Assembly (NCBI GenBank): GCA_045430305.1
Contig: JAILXW010000002.1
Coordinates: forward strand, 248,001-312,000
DNA: 64,000 bases
Source of the DNA: Agarilytica sp045430305
GTDB lineage: Bacteria; Pseudomonadota; Gammaproteobacteria; Pseudomonadales; Cellvibrionaceae
Direction: 5' to 3'
Numbering within the stretch: the stretch's first letter is position 1; each line of letters opens with the position of its first letter. This document shows, in pieces, positions 52,304 through 61,302 of this stretch. Under the pieces are notes generated by a model that saw only the letters and a program-made list of their open reading frames with translations, ran no database searches and was not told the DNA's origin. Position numbers and translations under genes: made by a program.

Positions 52304-52912
52304 ATGAAGCTAAGCCCCGAAGAAACCCGCCACCTTATCTCGATTGTAAAGCTTTATCGTTCATGGATGTATGGCAGTATTAAAGAGAACGCTGACGAGC
52401 TAGACCCTCATGGCAAGGCGTTTTTGGCCAATCGTCTGGGGGTGGTGAGCAGCGCTCAGCAGAAGCTCGAGGCCATGCTGGCTGCAGGCGGCGCAGCGGT
52501 AGAAGAGACCGCTAAGCCAAGTGAGCCAGGCATAAGTATTGAGAATGCCCGCGTTTTGATTGCTGACGATGACGATGTCACAAGGGAGCTTGTCGGTACA
52601 ATATTAGAAGATATCGGTTTTAAAAATATGGACAGCGCCGAGAACGGCCAGGTTGCTCTTGAGAGAATACTGGAGTCTGGGCCGTATCATTTAATTATCT
52701 GCGATTGGCGTATGCCTGAGCTCAACGGGTTGGAAGTGCATCAACGAGCGAAGGAAGCAAATAAGCTAGACGACTCAATCTTTATTTTACTTACCGCAAT
52801 TGAAGATGAAGTGCTTGCAGCGCGTGCAGAGCGTCAAGGGATCTCCATCTACGCCACCAAACCCATCGATGCGGACGAATTTGAAGCAAACATCCGCGAG
52901 TCTTTTGGCTGA
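52304..52912 (+). CDS. Single-receiver response regulator with N-terminal helical extension
   Basis: 202 aa from ATG 52304; an in-frame TTG at 52292 would add four residues. Residues 1-80 are a charged, Ala-rich helical region (MKLSPEETRHLISIVKLYRSW) unlike known output domains. Residues 83-202 are a CheY-like receiver with acidic pocket Asp88-Asp90, phospho-acceptor Asp134 in IICDWRMPELNG, Thr164 and Lys186 in YATKPID. With no DNA-binding domain it probably acts by protein contact, perhaps in chemotaxis given the divergent receptor gene. The partner kinase is not in the window. Confidence 0.88.
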   Translation: MKLSPEETRHLISIVKLYRSWMYGSIKENADELDPHGKAFLANRLGVVSSAQQKLEAMLAAGGAAVEETAKPSEPGISIENARVLIADDDDVTRELVGTILEDIGFKNMDSAENGQVALERILESGPYHLIICDWRMPELNGLEVHQRAKEANKLDDSIFILLTAIEDEVLAARAERQGISIYATKPIDADEFEANIRESFG

Positions 52913-53662
52913 GTTCTCATCACTACTGCGGGCTTGATTTCTTAGCTTAGGCGCCGCCGGTTTTCTACATGCTTGTAGGGCTTCTACTGAGCATTAGTCG
53001 AACTATTTCCACCCGCTTTGGGCTCCCCCTTCTTTTATTTCTGTCTAAAAAAACATCATTTTTTTGATGTGAGACAACTTTTATCCCGCTTTTCTGAGAT
53101 GAGTTGAGTGTTTTTTCTGCGATTTATAGCTATAAAAAAATATTTTTTAGACTCTAATTGGTATAACTTTTTTGTGGGTTTTTGGCGGCTTTTAGTCCCG
53201 AAACAACTTAAATAGCGACATTGTCCGATGTAAAAAAAATCGTCAGTGTGAAAAAGGTAATAGTTTTCTCAAAATTGATATCGATAAAGTTGGATTCAAT
53301 CGATTGTAGCGGTTTTTAAAATATCGAATAGATCGAATTTTGATCAGTTATCCTATTGAATACGCTGGTTTTTATCGGTTTTGTTGGTTTTTGAGGGGGA
53401 ATGTTAGATTCTTTTTTTATCGAATTCTTAAATTCGCTCTCAAAAGTATATTAAACGGCTTTGCATTATCATTTGTTTTTGTTGTTGTCAATACCACCTT
53501 GGCGCTGTGGTACCTTTTTGGCAGCCTATTACACTTTGTGATGTGTGAATGAGTGTGAGGCAGGTCACGTTTGCCTGTTTCACAAACAAAGAAACAACAA
53601 CTAAACAATTCGCTTACATGTCCAGGATGCCGACAGTAAGTGTCTAAATCGAGGCTCAACCT
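52913..53662. other. AT-rich regulatory region upstream of the double esterase
   Basis: 750 bp. A hairpin ACATCA/TGATGT with a T6 loop lies at 53053-53070. A cluster of ATCGAT-type words is at 53276-53335 and a CRP site at 53554. Small open frames here overlap these sites and show no protein-like composition. Confidence 0.5.
53554..53569 (+). promoter_or_regulatory. CRP-type site upstream of the double esterase
   Basis: TGTGA-N6-TCACG is nine of ten bases from the CRP consensus and lies 94 bp before the start codon, a usual distance for activation. Confidence 0.55.
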
Positions 53663-56600
53663 ATGAATGCTTTTCAAATATTCAAAAATTTACGCGTGGG
53701 AGTTATGGCTACCATCGCAGCGAGTGCGTTTACAGCACTGCCGACATCTGCACAGATAATGACAGGTAGCGGTGATGTGGATGCCTATTCTTATTCAGGT
53801 TCACGTACACGCGAATACGATGTATATGTTCCACAGTCCTACGATGGCACGACTGCTGTCCCTATGATCTTCGCGCTACATGGTTGTGCGATGAATCACG
53901 ACGATGCTCGCGGTACTTGGAACCTTGACTTGATTGCTGATCAAAACAACGTGATTGTTGTTTTCCCGTTTGTTACTAGCTTCTCTGAAATGCGTAACGA
54001 GAATTGCTGGGGTTACTGGTTCGACAACCATGTACAAGAAGGTGCTGGTGGTGAGGTTGACGACATCTACGGTATGGCGCTAGAGGTTGAAGGCAACTAC
54101 AACATCGATCCAGATCGTCGTTATATCACCGGTATCTCTTCTGGTGGTGCAATGACGGTTGCGGCCGGTATTGCCTATAACGATTACTGGGCGGCGATGG
54201 CGCCAGTTGAAGGTCTTGCTTACGGAGACGGCTCAAGCTCTGTAACGGCTGATCAGTTCAACAACACAGCCTTCCATGTAAGTAAAATTAACGCTGAGCT
54301 TGATGATACTCGCGCAATCCCAACACTCGTTATTCATTCGACTAACGACACTGTTGTGATGATTGACGGTGGTGAGTTGATTCGTGATTCTCAGTTAACT
54401 GCATTTGGTGCGGACTTGACTGCTGACGGCACTGAAAGCTGTACGCATGAGAGCATCAGCTGTACTTTGACCACGTATAACGACACTAGCGGCGACCCAC
54501 TTGTTAAGACGTTGTTCTATAACGGTGTAGCGGGTAAGTCTGCGTCATACGGGCAAGGTCACTACTGGACGGGTGATGATCAGAACACTGATAAGTGGGC
54601 AGAATCGCAAGGCCCTAGTGCTTCTCAGCACATTTGGGAGTTCTTCTCGCAATTTACTTTGGATGGTTTCGATTCGTGTGATGACCCGAACGATACAACT
54701 GCTCCAGCAGCTCCATCTGGCCTAAGTGCAGATACTGTTGGTGATAAGTATGTTGTGATGAGCACAACTGCAAACACTGAAACAGACTTTAAAGGCTACA
54801 ACTTGTACTTCTCTGGCGGTGCTTCAGCCGGTGCAGCTTCTTCTTCTGACTTCACTCTTACAGGTTTGAGCCCTCAAACTTCTTACACTGTATATGCCAA
54901 GTCTGTTGATAAGTGTGGTAACGAATCAGCTGCTTCTAGCAATGTATCGTTTACTACTACTGCTCTAGAGTATCTTGCTCCGAGTGCAACAGGCACATGT
55001 ACAGAGCACTACAATGCTGGTCGCTTAGAAACTGCTGAGTACACAGCGTGTGGTGGTTCGCATGGTTACATTGATGACGTAACTTTGTGGGAGCTTGCAG
55101 ACGGTTCTTGGGTTGATACTGATCCAAACGGTGGCGCTACAGGTGGTGGTTCTGGTGGTTCAACTGGTGGTGGTACTGGTACTGACTATCCTCCTGGTTC
55201 TTGGGCGACTGAAGGTAACTTGGCCGGTATGGAAGTACACATCTATACCCCTGGTTCTGTAACTACTAACGGTAAACGCGCTCTTATGATCAGCTTGCAC
55301 GGTTGTTCACAGTCTAACGAAGTTGTTCGTGACAACTGGGGCTGGAAAGACGAAGCAGACGAGTACGGTATGGTTGTCGCTGCTCCTATGGCGCCTAACG
55401 GTGGTGTGATTGCTGGATGTTGGGATTACTACGACAGCAACCACGATGGTGATAGCCCTGGCCGTCACGACGATAACTTGATCAATCTTGCGAATGCCTT
55501 GATTAATGATGCTTCATTGAATATTGATGCTGACCAAGTGTATATCGCTGGCTTGTCTTCTGGTGGTGGTGAAACATTCGTCATGGGCTGTGTTGCTCCA
55601 GATATCTTCGCTGGTATCGGCATTAACGCTGGCCCTGCAGTAGGCACAACTTCTGGTCAAATCGGTAGCGTTCCAACCGGCCTTACAACCGCTTCAACTG
55701 CAAGCACTTGTGAAAGCTTTACTACTGCAGACGCAGACTTCGCTACACAGTTGACTTCTGTCATACACGGTACTGCGGACTACACGGTTGGTACTGACTA
55801 CGCAGAACACGACGCAGCAGCTATGGCTGATGTATACAACGTAAGCAAAGATTCTGGTTCTAACAGCATCGCTGGTGGTGGTACTGAAGAGACTTGGTCT
55901 GATGCGACTGGTGTACGTGTGTCTAAGATCATGTCTTCAGGTATGGGTCACGCTTGGCCTGCAGGTAACGACGAAACTGGTGGGGCTTACACTGACCACA
56001 GCACTGTTGACTACCCAGCGTTTGTGACTAAGTTCTTCTTCGACAATAACCGTCGTGCAGACTTCACTAGTAATGACACGACAGCGCCTACTGTACCTAC
56101 TGGCTTGTACGTCACTGGCTACGGTGAGAACGATGTACAGTTGGAATGGACTGCAGTGTCTGATGATGACTTTGCTCGCTATAACCTTTACCTAGACGGT
56201 GTCTTGTTCGGTAACACTGCCATCCCAATGGGTACAGTAAACGGCCTAGCAGCTAACACTCAGTACGGCTTCAGCGTAACAGCGGTAGACGTAAGTGGTA
56301 ACGAGTCAGCGGCAAGTGCAACGGTTTACCAAACAACTGCTTCTAGCGGTGGTAACCCAACGCCTACAGCGACTCCAACGCCAACACCAACACCAACACC
56401 AACGCCTACTCCTACGCCAACAGCGACGCCTGCTCCTGTAGCGCAAGAGACTGCTACGTGTACCGAGCACTATGTAGCGACTCGCCTTGATTACACTGGC
56501 TATCTAGCGTGTGGTACCGAGCATGGCTACATCAACGATGTAACACTTTACGAAGTTGAATCTGGTGTGTGGGAAGACAACGACACTAACGGTGATGTAG

Positions 56601-56809
56601 GTGGCGGTGAAGAAAGCGGCGGTAGCTGGACTTGTGGTGAAATCACTTCAAGCAATACTGCTCACGTAACCGCTGGTCGTGCAACCACTAACTTCATAAC
56701 AGCAACAGCAGTAGGTTCTAGTGATGCAATGGGTAGCTACTCAATGTTCACTTACAGCACTTTGGCTGAAACTTCTGAAGATTACTGGGAAGTTGGTTCA
56801 TGTCCCTAA
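53663..56809 (+). CDS. Secreted double-domain PHB-depolymerase-family esterase
   Basis: 1048 aa with two different catalytic domains in one chain. Signal peptide about 1-30 (PTSAQ). Esterase 1 (about 40-335): HGC oxyanion motif, Ser159 in GISSGG, Asp229 in HSTNDTVV, His300 in GQGHYW. A fibronectin-III-like domain (about 345-433) and a Cys-flanked module (CTEHYNAGRLETAEY) follow, then a Gly/Ser/Thr linker. Esterase 2 (about 515-800): HGC, Ser632 in GLSSGG, Asp706, His763 in GMGHAWPAG. Then a second FN3-like domain, a PTPTP linker, another CTEHY module and a C-terminal module of the type seen in the proteases (HVTAGRATTNF...GSSDAMG). Start ATG 53663 has GAGG eight bases upstream. It probably attacks polyester or esterified polysaccharide; which one is unknown. 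Confidence 0.9.
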   Translation: MNAFQIFKNLRVGVMATIAASAFTALPTSAQIMTGSGDVDAYSYSGSRTREYDVYVPQSYDGTTAVPMIFALHGCAMNHDDARGTWNLDLIADQNNVIVVFPFVTSFSEMRNENCWGYWFDNHVQEGAGGEVDDIYGMALEVEGNYNIDPDRRYITGISSGGAMTVAAGIAYNDYWAAMAPVEGLAYGDGSSSVTADQFNNTAFHVSKINAELDDTRAIPTLVIHSTNDTVVMIDGGELIRDSQLTAFGADLTADGTESCTHESISCTLTTYNDTSGDPLVKTLFYNGVAGKSASYGQGHYWTGDDQNTDKWAESQGPSASQHIWEFFSQFTLDGFDSCDDPNDTTAPAAPSGLSADTVGDKYVVMSTTANTETDFKGYNLYFSGGASAGAASSSDFTLTGLSPQTSYTVYAKSVDKCGNESAASSNVSFTTTALEYLAPSATGTCTEHYNAGRLETAEYTACGGSHGYIDDVTLWELADGSWVDTDPNGGATGGGSGGSTGGGTGTDYPPGSWATEGNLAGMEVHIYTPGSVTTNGKRALMISLHGCSQSNEVVRDNWGWKDEADEYGMVVAAPMAPNGGVIAGCWDYYDSNHDGDSPGRHDDNLINLANALINDASLNIDADQVYIAGLSSGGGETFVMGCVAPDIFAGIGINAGPAVGTTSGQIGSVPTGLTTASTASTCESFTTADADFATQLTSVIHGTADYTVGTDYAEHDAAAMADVYNVSKDSGSNSIAGGGTEETWSDATGVRVSKIMSSGMGHAWPAGNDETGGAYTDHSTVDYPAFVTKFFFDNNRRADFTSNDTTAPTVPTGLYVTGYGENDVQLEWTAVSDDDFARYNLYLDGVLFGNTAIPMGTVNGLAANTQYGFSVTAVDVSGNESAASATVYQTTASSGGNPTPTATPTPTPTPTPTPTPTPTATPAPVAQETATCTEHYVATRLDYTGYLACGTEHGYINDVTLYEVESGVWEDNDTNGDVGGGEESGGSWTCGEITSSNTAHVTAGRATTNFITATAVGSSDAMGSYSMFTYSTLAETSEDYWEVGSCP

Positions 56810-56838
56810 TCGTCTAAGTAAGACCTAGCAACAACACA

Positions 56839-56864
56839 AAGCCGCCCACTAGGGCGGCTTTTTT
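56839..56864 (+). terminator. Intrinsic terminator of the double esterase gene
   Basis: The 9-bp stem AAGCCGCCC/GGGCGGCTT (56839-56847, 56852-56860) has loop ACTA and is followed by T6. Confidence 0.93.
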
Positions 56865-57463
56865 GTGGGCGGCGAAAATGAGGGGAGCAATTTTCGGCGT
56901 TTGTGTGTAGTTATATATGCCGGCTAATTCGGTGCGGCCTCAGGCGTTGCGCATGGAAGGAGTGTATGTGGGTATTGCACGACCATGGAGGTTCAGGGTT
57001 CAGGGTTCAGGGTTCAGGGTTCAGGGTTCAGGGTTCAGGGTTCAGGGTTCAGGGTTCAGGGTTCAGGGTTCAGGGTTCAGGGTTCGGGGTTCGGGGTTTA
57101 GGGGGCGATGATCGGTAGGTATCGGTCTATACAGGCGTCATGCATGCCGAAAATAACTGGTGTCGTCCATGCAGAGTCGTTTAGGTTCCAAATTCATTTT
57201 GCTGGGGCTATTTGTAAGAATGAGGAGAGCGTCGTATTGGAAAAATGCCCTAGGGTTTGTTGAGGTGGGTGGCGCGGCAGAGCGCTAGGCAGGGGGGCTC
57301 GAAGGTGTTGGTTGTGACGTAGGTGGTGTGCAGTCGTGAGTGGTGGTATTAAAGTCCGTCTCTAAATGATTTTAGTGTTGGCTTTCATGAAGATCGGTGT
57401 AGTTGAGCGAAGCCTTGTTACAGGCTGCGCTGTTGGTTGAGTGGCGAGATAAGATGAGGGTGT
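56865..57463. other. Non-coding region with heptanucleotide repeat
   Basis: About 600 bp without a gene. It contains the GGTTCAG array. The remainder is G-rich on this strand and shows no ORF or RNA I recognise. Confidence 0.55.
56990..57101. repeat. Heptanucleotide tandem repeat GGTTCAG, 16 units
   Basis: Thirteen perfect copies of GGTTCAG run from 56990 to 57080, followed by two GGTTCGG and one GGTTTAG unit to 57101. The strand is G-rich with runs of three G every seven bases, so G-quadruplex formation is possible. As seven is not a multiple of three the repeat reads through several frames and yields spurious peptides. Confidence 0.97.
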
Positions 57464-58300
57464 TTAAGCGCTGGGTGATGCTGAGCTTGCTGATTTTTGC
57501 AAATATTCTCGCATCATTGGTATGTGCGTTGGGGAGCTAGAAAGCAACCCGCCATCAACACGAATGGTTTCTCCGTTGAGGTACCAAGGGGCTTCCATGG
57601 CCATCCAGAGTGCAGCGTGTGCTACCTCCCAGCTCTCGCCGAGCCGGCCATTTGGTACGCTATCGAGAATACCTTGCATGCGCTCGGGGTTGCTTTTCAT
57701 GCCGTCGAGAAAAGGAGTGTCGGTCCAGCCGGGGCAGAGGCTGTTTACCTGTACAGGGGTGTTGCGAATGGCTAGATCTGCTGCCAGTGACTTGGTGATT
57801 GAGATTACTGCGGCTTTTGACGCAGCGTATGCAGGGTTAAGTGGAAAGCCAGTTTCGCCTGCAATTGACGATATGTTACAAATGCGACCGCCGCCGGATG
57901 CCTCAATAAGAGCCGCGCCGTGTTTACAGCATGCAACTGTACCTAATAAATTAACATCAAGAACGTGGCGAAAATCTTCAATATCGTAATCGAGTAAGCT
58001 TTGTAGTAGACCGGCTACGCCTGCGGCGTTAATAATGGCGTCGAGTCGACCGAACTTTTGTTTTATGCGAATAAAAAGGTTTTTGACTTCCGCTTCTTTT
58101 ACAACATCAGTTGCAACAAATTCGATCGAAACGTCGAATTTTTTTAAGCGGTCGAGTGTTTTTTGGGGGTTGCCATTATCGGCAAATATGATATTGGCGC
58201 CTTCTTGTGCGGCTTGTACGCAAGCATCGCTGCCGATGCCTGATGCTCCCCCGACTACTAATAAGGTTTTACCGCTAAACTTCTTACCTGTAGATTGCAT
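57464..58300 (-). CDS. Short-chain dehydrogenase/reductase (SDR family)
   Basis: 278 aa, a typical classical SDR length. It shows the Rossmann cofactor motif GGASGIG (17-23), NAAG at 91-94, catalytic Ser145 in NISSIAG, Tyr158 and Lys162 in the YxxxK motif (PAYAASK), and the late CPGWTDTPF and GETIRVDGG blocks. Asp41 at the end of beta-2 (FADNGNP) suggests NAD(H) rather than NADP(H). The substrate cannot be assigned. Start ATG 58300 has only a weak ribosome binding site (AGTGAA). It is divergent from the SGNH-like lipoprotein gene; no obvious pathway partners are adjacent. Confidence 0.92.
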   Translation of the reverse strand: MQSTGKKFSGKTLLVVGGASGIGSDACVQAAQEGANIIFADNGNPQKTLDRLKKFDVSIEFVATDVVKEAEVKNLFIRIKQKFGRLDAIINAAGVAGLLQSLLDYDIEDFRHVLDVNLLGTVACCKHGAALIEASGGGRICNISSIAGETGFPLNPAYAASKAAVISITKSLAADLAIRNTPVQVNSLCPGWTDTPFLDGMKSNPERMQGILDSVPNGRLGESWEVAHAALWMAMEAPWYLNGETIRVDGGLLSSSPTHIPMMREYLQKSASSASPSA

Positions 58301-58616
58301 GAGGGGTTCACTTTTCTATATTGGCGTGATGATTTGAGCGACAAGCCTACTCGGTTTGTTACTTGTTTAAAAGTTAAACTTCATTTAATTTTGAAAATCT
58401 TTTTTTCGGTAAAGAAAAAACGATTAAATCGAAATGTACGCAACAAAAAAGGGCGGTATTTTGATTGTGCACGATAAATTCGCATGAGTAATATAGCTCA
58501 TGTATTCGCTGGCGGAGTTTGTTTTTTTCAAAAAATACTTTATATATAGGTTCGATCGGTTTTTTTATTCTAGCTAATAGAAAAATTTATTTTTATTGTT
58601 TGTGGGAAGTTAATCA
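58301..58616. other. Divergent intergenic region, SDR / SGNH lipoprotein
   Basis: 316 bp, very AT-rich, presumably carrying both promoters. It includes AATCGAAAT and TTCGATCGG words, but no box is clear enough to mark. Confidence 0.4.
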
Positions 58617-59573
58617 ATGACGGCTTTACGTAAAAAAATAATCGCGATGGGCGTTTCTCTTCTTGGGCTTGTCTCTGCGTGCTCGCAAGGGAAGTTAGAT
58701 CAGAAACAGTTGGAACAACTATATGGTGAAGCTTTAGAGCGCCAGAACAAAAAGTTAAAGGTGTATCACCTTGGGCATAGCCTAGTAGGAAGAACAATGC
58801 CTTTAATGTTGCAGCAGTTGGTGGGCGATGGCCATGACCATCGCAGCCAGTTAGGTTGGGGTACGCCACTAAAAGCGCATTGGGAGCCGGATATTCCCGT
58901 TAATGGTTTAGAGGAAGAAAATAATCATGCGTTTTACTTGCCCTTTGATGAGGCAGTAGAATCAGCTGCGTTTGACGTGTTTGTCTTGACGGAAATGGTA
59001 GAAATAAAAGCCGCGATTAAATACGCGAAAAGTGCCGAGTATTTAGAAAAGTTCGTAAGAAAAATTACACGCGATACGCCTGAAGCAAAAATATATTTTT
59101 ATGAAACATGGCATAAAGTTACTGACGAAGAGGGGTGGATGTTTCGACTAGAAAGAGATTACAAAAAATACTGGTTGGATAATATTGTTGATCGAGCACA
59201 TAAAAAGTTAAATACAGATCACACAATTTACGTTATCCCCGTAGGGCAGGTTATGCTTGCGCTATTTAGAGAAATAGAGGCGCTGGGTGGCGTTCAAGGT
59301 ATAAGCGGCCCGGAGGATTTTTTTAAACGCAACGAAGACGGCAGTCTCGACCCGATTCATATTAACGAGTTAGGGGAGTATTTGGTGGCGTTAGTGCATT
59401 ATGCTGTGCTGTATCGTCAGAGCCCAGAGGGTCTACCTTTTCAGCTCAAGAATGAAAAAGGTGAGTTAGCGGTTGCCCCCAGTGAAGAAGTCGCTATGCT
59501 TATGCAGCGTTTGACTTGGCAGGTGGTTTCCCAAGATTACCGAACAGGAATTATCCCTTATCAAGCGCCCTAG
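58617..59573 (+). CDS. SGNH/GDSL-like hydrolase lipoprotein
   Basis: 318 aa. The N-terminus is a lipoprotein signal with lipobox LVSAC (Cys22). Soon after comes KVYHLGHSLVGRTMP, where Ser55 in GHSL fits the block I nucleophile of SGNH hydrolases. Near the C-terminus DPIHINELGEYL gives Asp245 and His248 in the DxxH arrangement of block V. The oxyanion Gly and Asn blocks are not obvious, so this may be a divergent member. Such proteins remove or transfer acyl groups on glycans or lipids; here it would sit on a membrane facing the periplasm or outside. Start ATG 58617 has GGAAG upstream. It is 69 bp before a glycosyltransferase gene in the same direction, so a joint role in glycan work is plausible. 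Confidence 0.7.
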   Translation: MTALRKKIIAMGVSLLGLVSACSQGKLDQKQLEQLYGEALERQNKKLKVYHLGHSLVGRTMPLMLQQLVGDGHDHRSQLGWGTPLKAHWEPDIPVNGLEEENNHAFYLPFDEAVESAAFDVFVLTEMVEIKAAIKYAKSAEYLEKFVRKITRDTPEAKIYFYETWHKVTDEEGWMFRLERDYKKYWLDNIVDRAHKKLNTDHTIYVIPVGQVMLALFREIEALGGVQGISGPEDFFKRNEDGSLDPIHINELGEYLVALVHYAVLYRQSPEGLPFQLKNEKGELAVAPSEEVAMLMQRLTWQVVSQDYRTGIIPYQAP

Positions 59574-59642
59574 CGAGTTATAAGGTTCAGTATTAAAGTT
59601 TAGTACGGCAGTAAGATTAATTAAAAAGATGAAAACAACAAA

Positions 59643-60650
59643 ATGACGGATTACAAAGACATATTGCCTAAGGTTGGTTTTATCGCGATTGGTCGCAATG
59701 AAGGCGAACGCTTGCAGATCGCGTTAAAAGCGATAAAACAACATTACAGCGATTCGCCCGTTGTATATGTGGACTCTGGGTCAACCGATAACAGTGTCGA
59801 ATTTGCCGCATCGATTGGTGTGGATGTTGTAGAGCTTGACATGAGCATTCCGTTTACTGCTGCTCGAGCGAGAAATGCTGGTTTTGAACAACTGCTAAAG
59901 CAATTTTCAGATCTTACTTACATTCAGTTTCTCGACGGTGACTGTGAGGTGTTGTCTGGCTGGGTAGAAGCGGGTTTGCAAACACTTGAAGATCCCAAAA
60001 TTGGTATCGCCAGTGGGCGTCGAGCGGAGCGCTATCCTGATGCTTCAATTTATAACACCTTGATGGATATGGAATGGAACTCCCCTGTTGGTGAAATTAT
60101 GGGTGTGCCTGGCGACATTCTTATTGAGGTTGAATTGTTTAAAAAACTAGAAGGGTTTAATCCGGCTTTAATTGCGGGCGAAGATTTTGATTTGTGTTTG
60201 CGTGCAAAGGAACTTGGGTTTATTACTTATCGCGTAGATGCTCCAATGAGCATGCACGATGCTAATATCATGCATTTTTCGCAGTGGTATAAACGCGCAA
60301 AACGTGGCGGTCACGCCTGGGCTAATTTGTATCATATTCACTATCACACTGCGGCACATCATTTTCGACGAAAAATATTTGGAATTTTGTTTTACGCATT
60401 GTTGTTGCCATTTGCCTTAATATTTTTCGCCAATGTCAGGCCGGCCTTGGCTGTTGTGTTGATTATCGGTTTTTTACTCATGGTTTCTCGGTCGGTAGTA
60501 AAAAGATTGCTTGCTGGCGACGCGATAAAGCTGGCTCTTGGCTATTCTGCGCTTTCTTATATTGCAAAATTCCCCGAGTTGTTGGGCATGTATGAATACT
60601 GGAAAGTAATTTTAAGAAAGCAGCGTCATACCCTTATTGAATATAAGTAG
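59643..60650 (+). CDS. Family 2 glycosyltransferase with C-terminal membrane segments
   Basis: 335 aa. A GT-A fold is indicated by VGFIAIGRNEGERL (11-24), VVYVDSGSTDNS (40-51), the DGD metal site at 98-100 (IQFLDGDCEV), and the acceptor-side GEDFDLCLRAKELGF block. Two hydrophobic helices follow at about 243-264 and 267-282 (LLLPFALIFF; AVVLIIGFLLMV). This pattern fits a membrane-bound inverting transferase that adds sugars from nucleotide sugars to a lipid-linked or cell-surface glycan. Donor and acceptor are unknown. It likely shares a transcript with the preceding SGNH-like gene. The ribosome binding site before ATG 59643 is weak. Confidence 0.9.
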   Translation: MTDYKDILPKVGFIAIGRNEGERLQIALKAIKQHYSDSPVVYVDSGSTDNSVEFAASIGVDVVELDMSIPFTAARARNAGFEQLLKQFSDLTYIQFLDGDCEVLSGWVEAGLQTLEDPKIGIASGRRAERYPDASIYNTLMDMEWNSPVGEIMGVPGDILIEVELFKKLEGFNPALIAGEDFDLCLRAKELGFITYRVDAPMSMHDANIMHFSQWYKRAKRGGHAWANLYHIHYHTAAHHFRRKIFGILFYALLLPFALIFFANVRPALAVVLIIGFLLMVSRSVVKRLLAGDAIKLALGYSALSYIAKFPELLGMYEYWKVILRKQRHTLIEYK

Positions 60651-61302
60651 GGGGGTTAATCGTTTCGCGCCACGGCAAATGTGGGGAGGTTGTTTGTAAT
60701 CGCGTTCACGTGCGTGGTTGTATTTAGAAGTGGTTTTTCTGTGCATCGAACGCAGGTGTGTTCGACGACCCTGTTTGCCCAATGTGTTTTTGTTTCGTTT
60801 TTCTTTTCTGGTCGTATTCTTTTTTTCTAAATTCTATTTCAGGCGTTTCTCGTGGTGTGTATTTTAACCAGGGGGTGGTGCCGTGTTGCGTAGGTTGAAT
60901 TTTGCGCCGATAAAATAGTAGCAACAAACGGCTGTTATATTTTTTGTCTGTTTTGCAAGCAATAGTTGTGTTAAGCGTCATCAAAAAGCGGCGCGAAATA
61001 GCACAATAAACTAAGTGTTGGCGCCTAAAGGTCAAACAAGGAAGGGATTTTGTGAAAAACTGTAAACAGAGCAAACTTTTTAAGGAAAGCAATCACAGTT
61101 TTGATTAAAATCAGTGTAAGTTTTTTCGACTCATACTACACTTTGGTTGATGTTAATACTTTAGTGCTAGCGGGTGGCGCAAAACCCCGCAAAAACAGTT
61201 TCCGATGTTCGCGCAGAAAACGCTGCGGCTTAGGGGCATGAAAAGTAGAACGGGAGTTTTCTTTCAGGGTCGAATCATTTAGTCATATAGCGGTGCTTCA
61301 AT
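60651..61302. other. Intergenic region before the Thr/Pro-rich lipoprotein
   Basis: 652 bp. A near-FNR word TTGAT-N4-ATCAG at 61101-61114 stands about 190 bp before the lipoprotein start. No terminator or RNA gene is evident. A 122-codon minus-strand frame at 60724-61092 is judged spurious. Confidence 0.4.

Noticed and set aside
53340..53677. Small ORFs on both strands before the double esterase
   Set aside because: AT-rich, overlapping the CRP site and each other, with no protein-like pattern.
56990..57101. CRISPR array
   Set aside because: The units are seven bases and directly adjacent, with no spacers and no cas genes.
56903..57118. ORFs with VQGSGFR repeats
   Set aside because: They arise only from reading the GGTTCAG repeat; several frames are equally open.
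60724..61092. 122-codon minus-strand ORF
   Set aside because: No recognisable domain, mixed basic and low-quality composition, no good ribosome binding site; a real small gene cannot be fully excluded.
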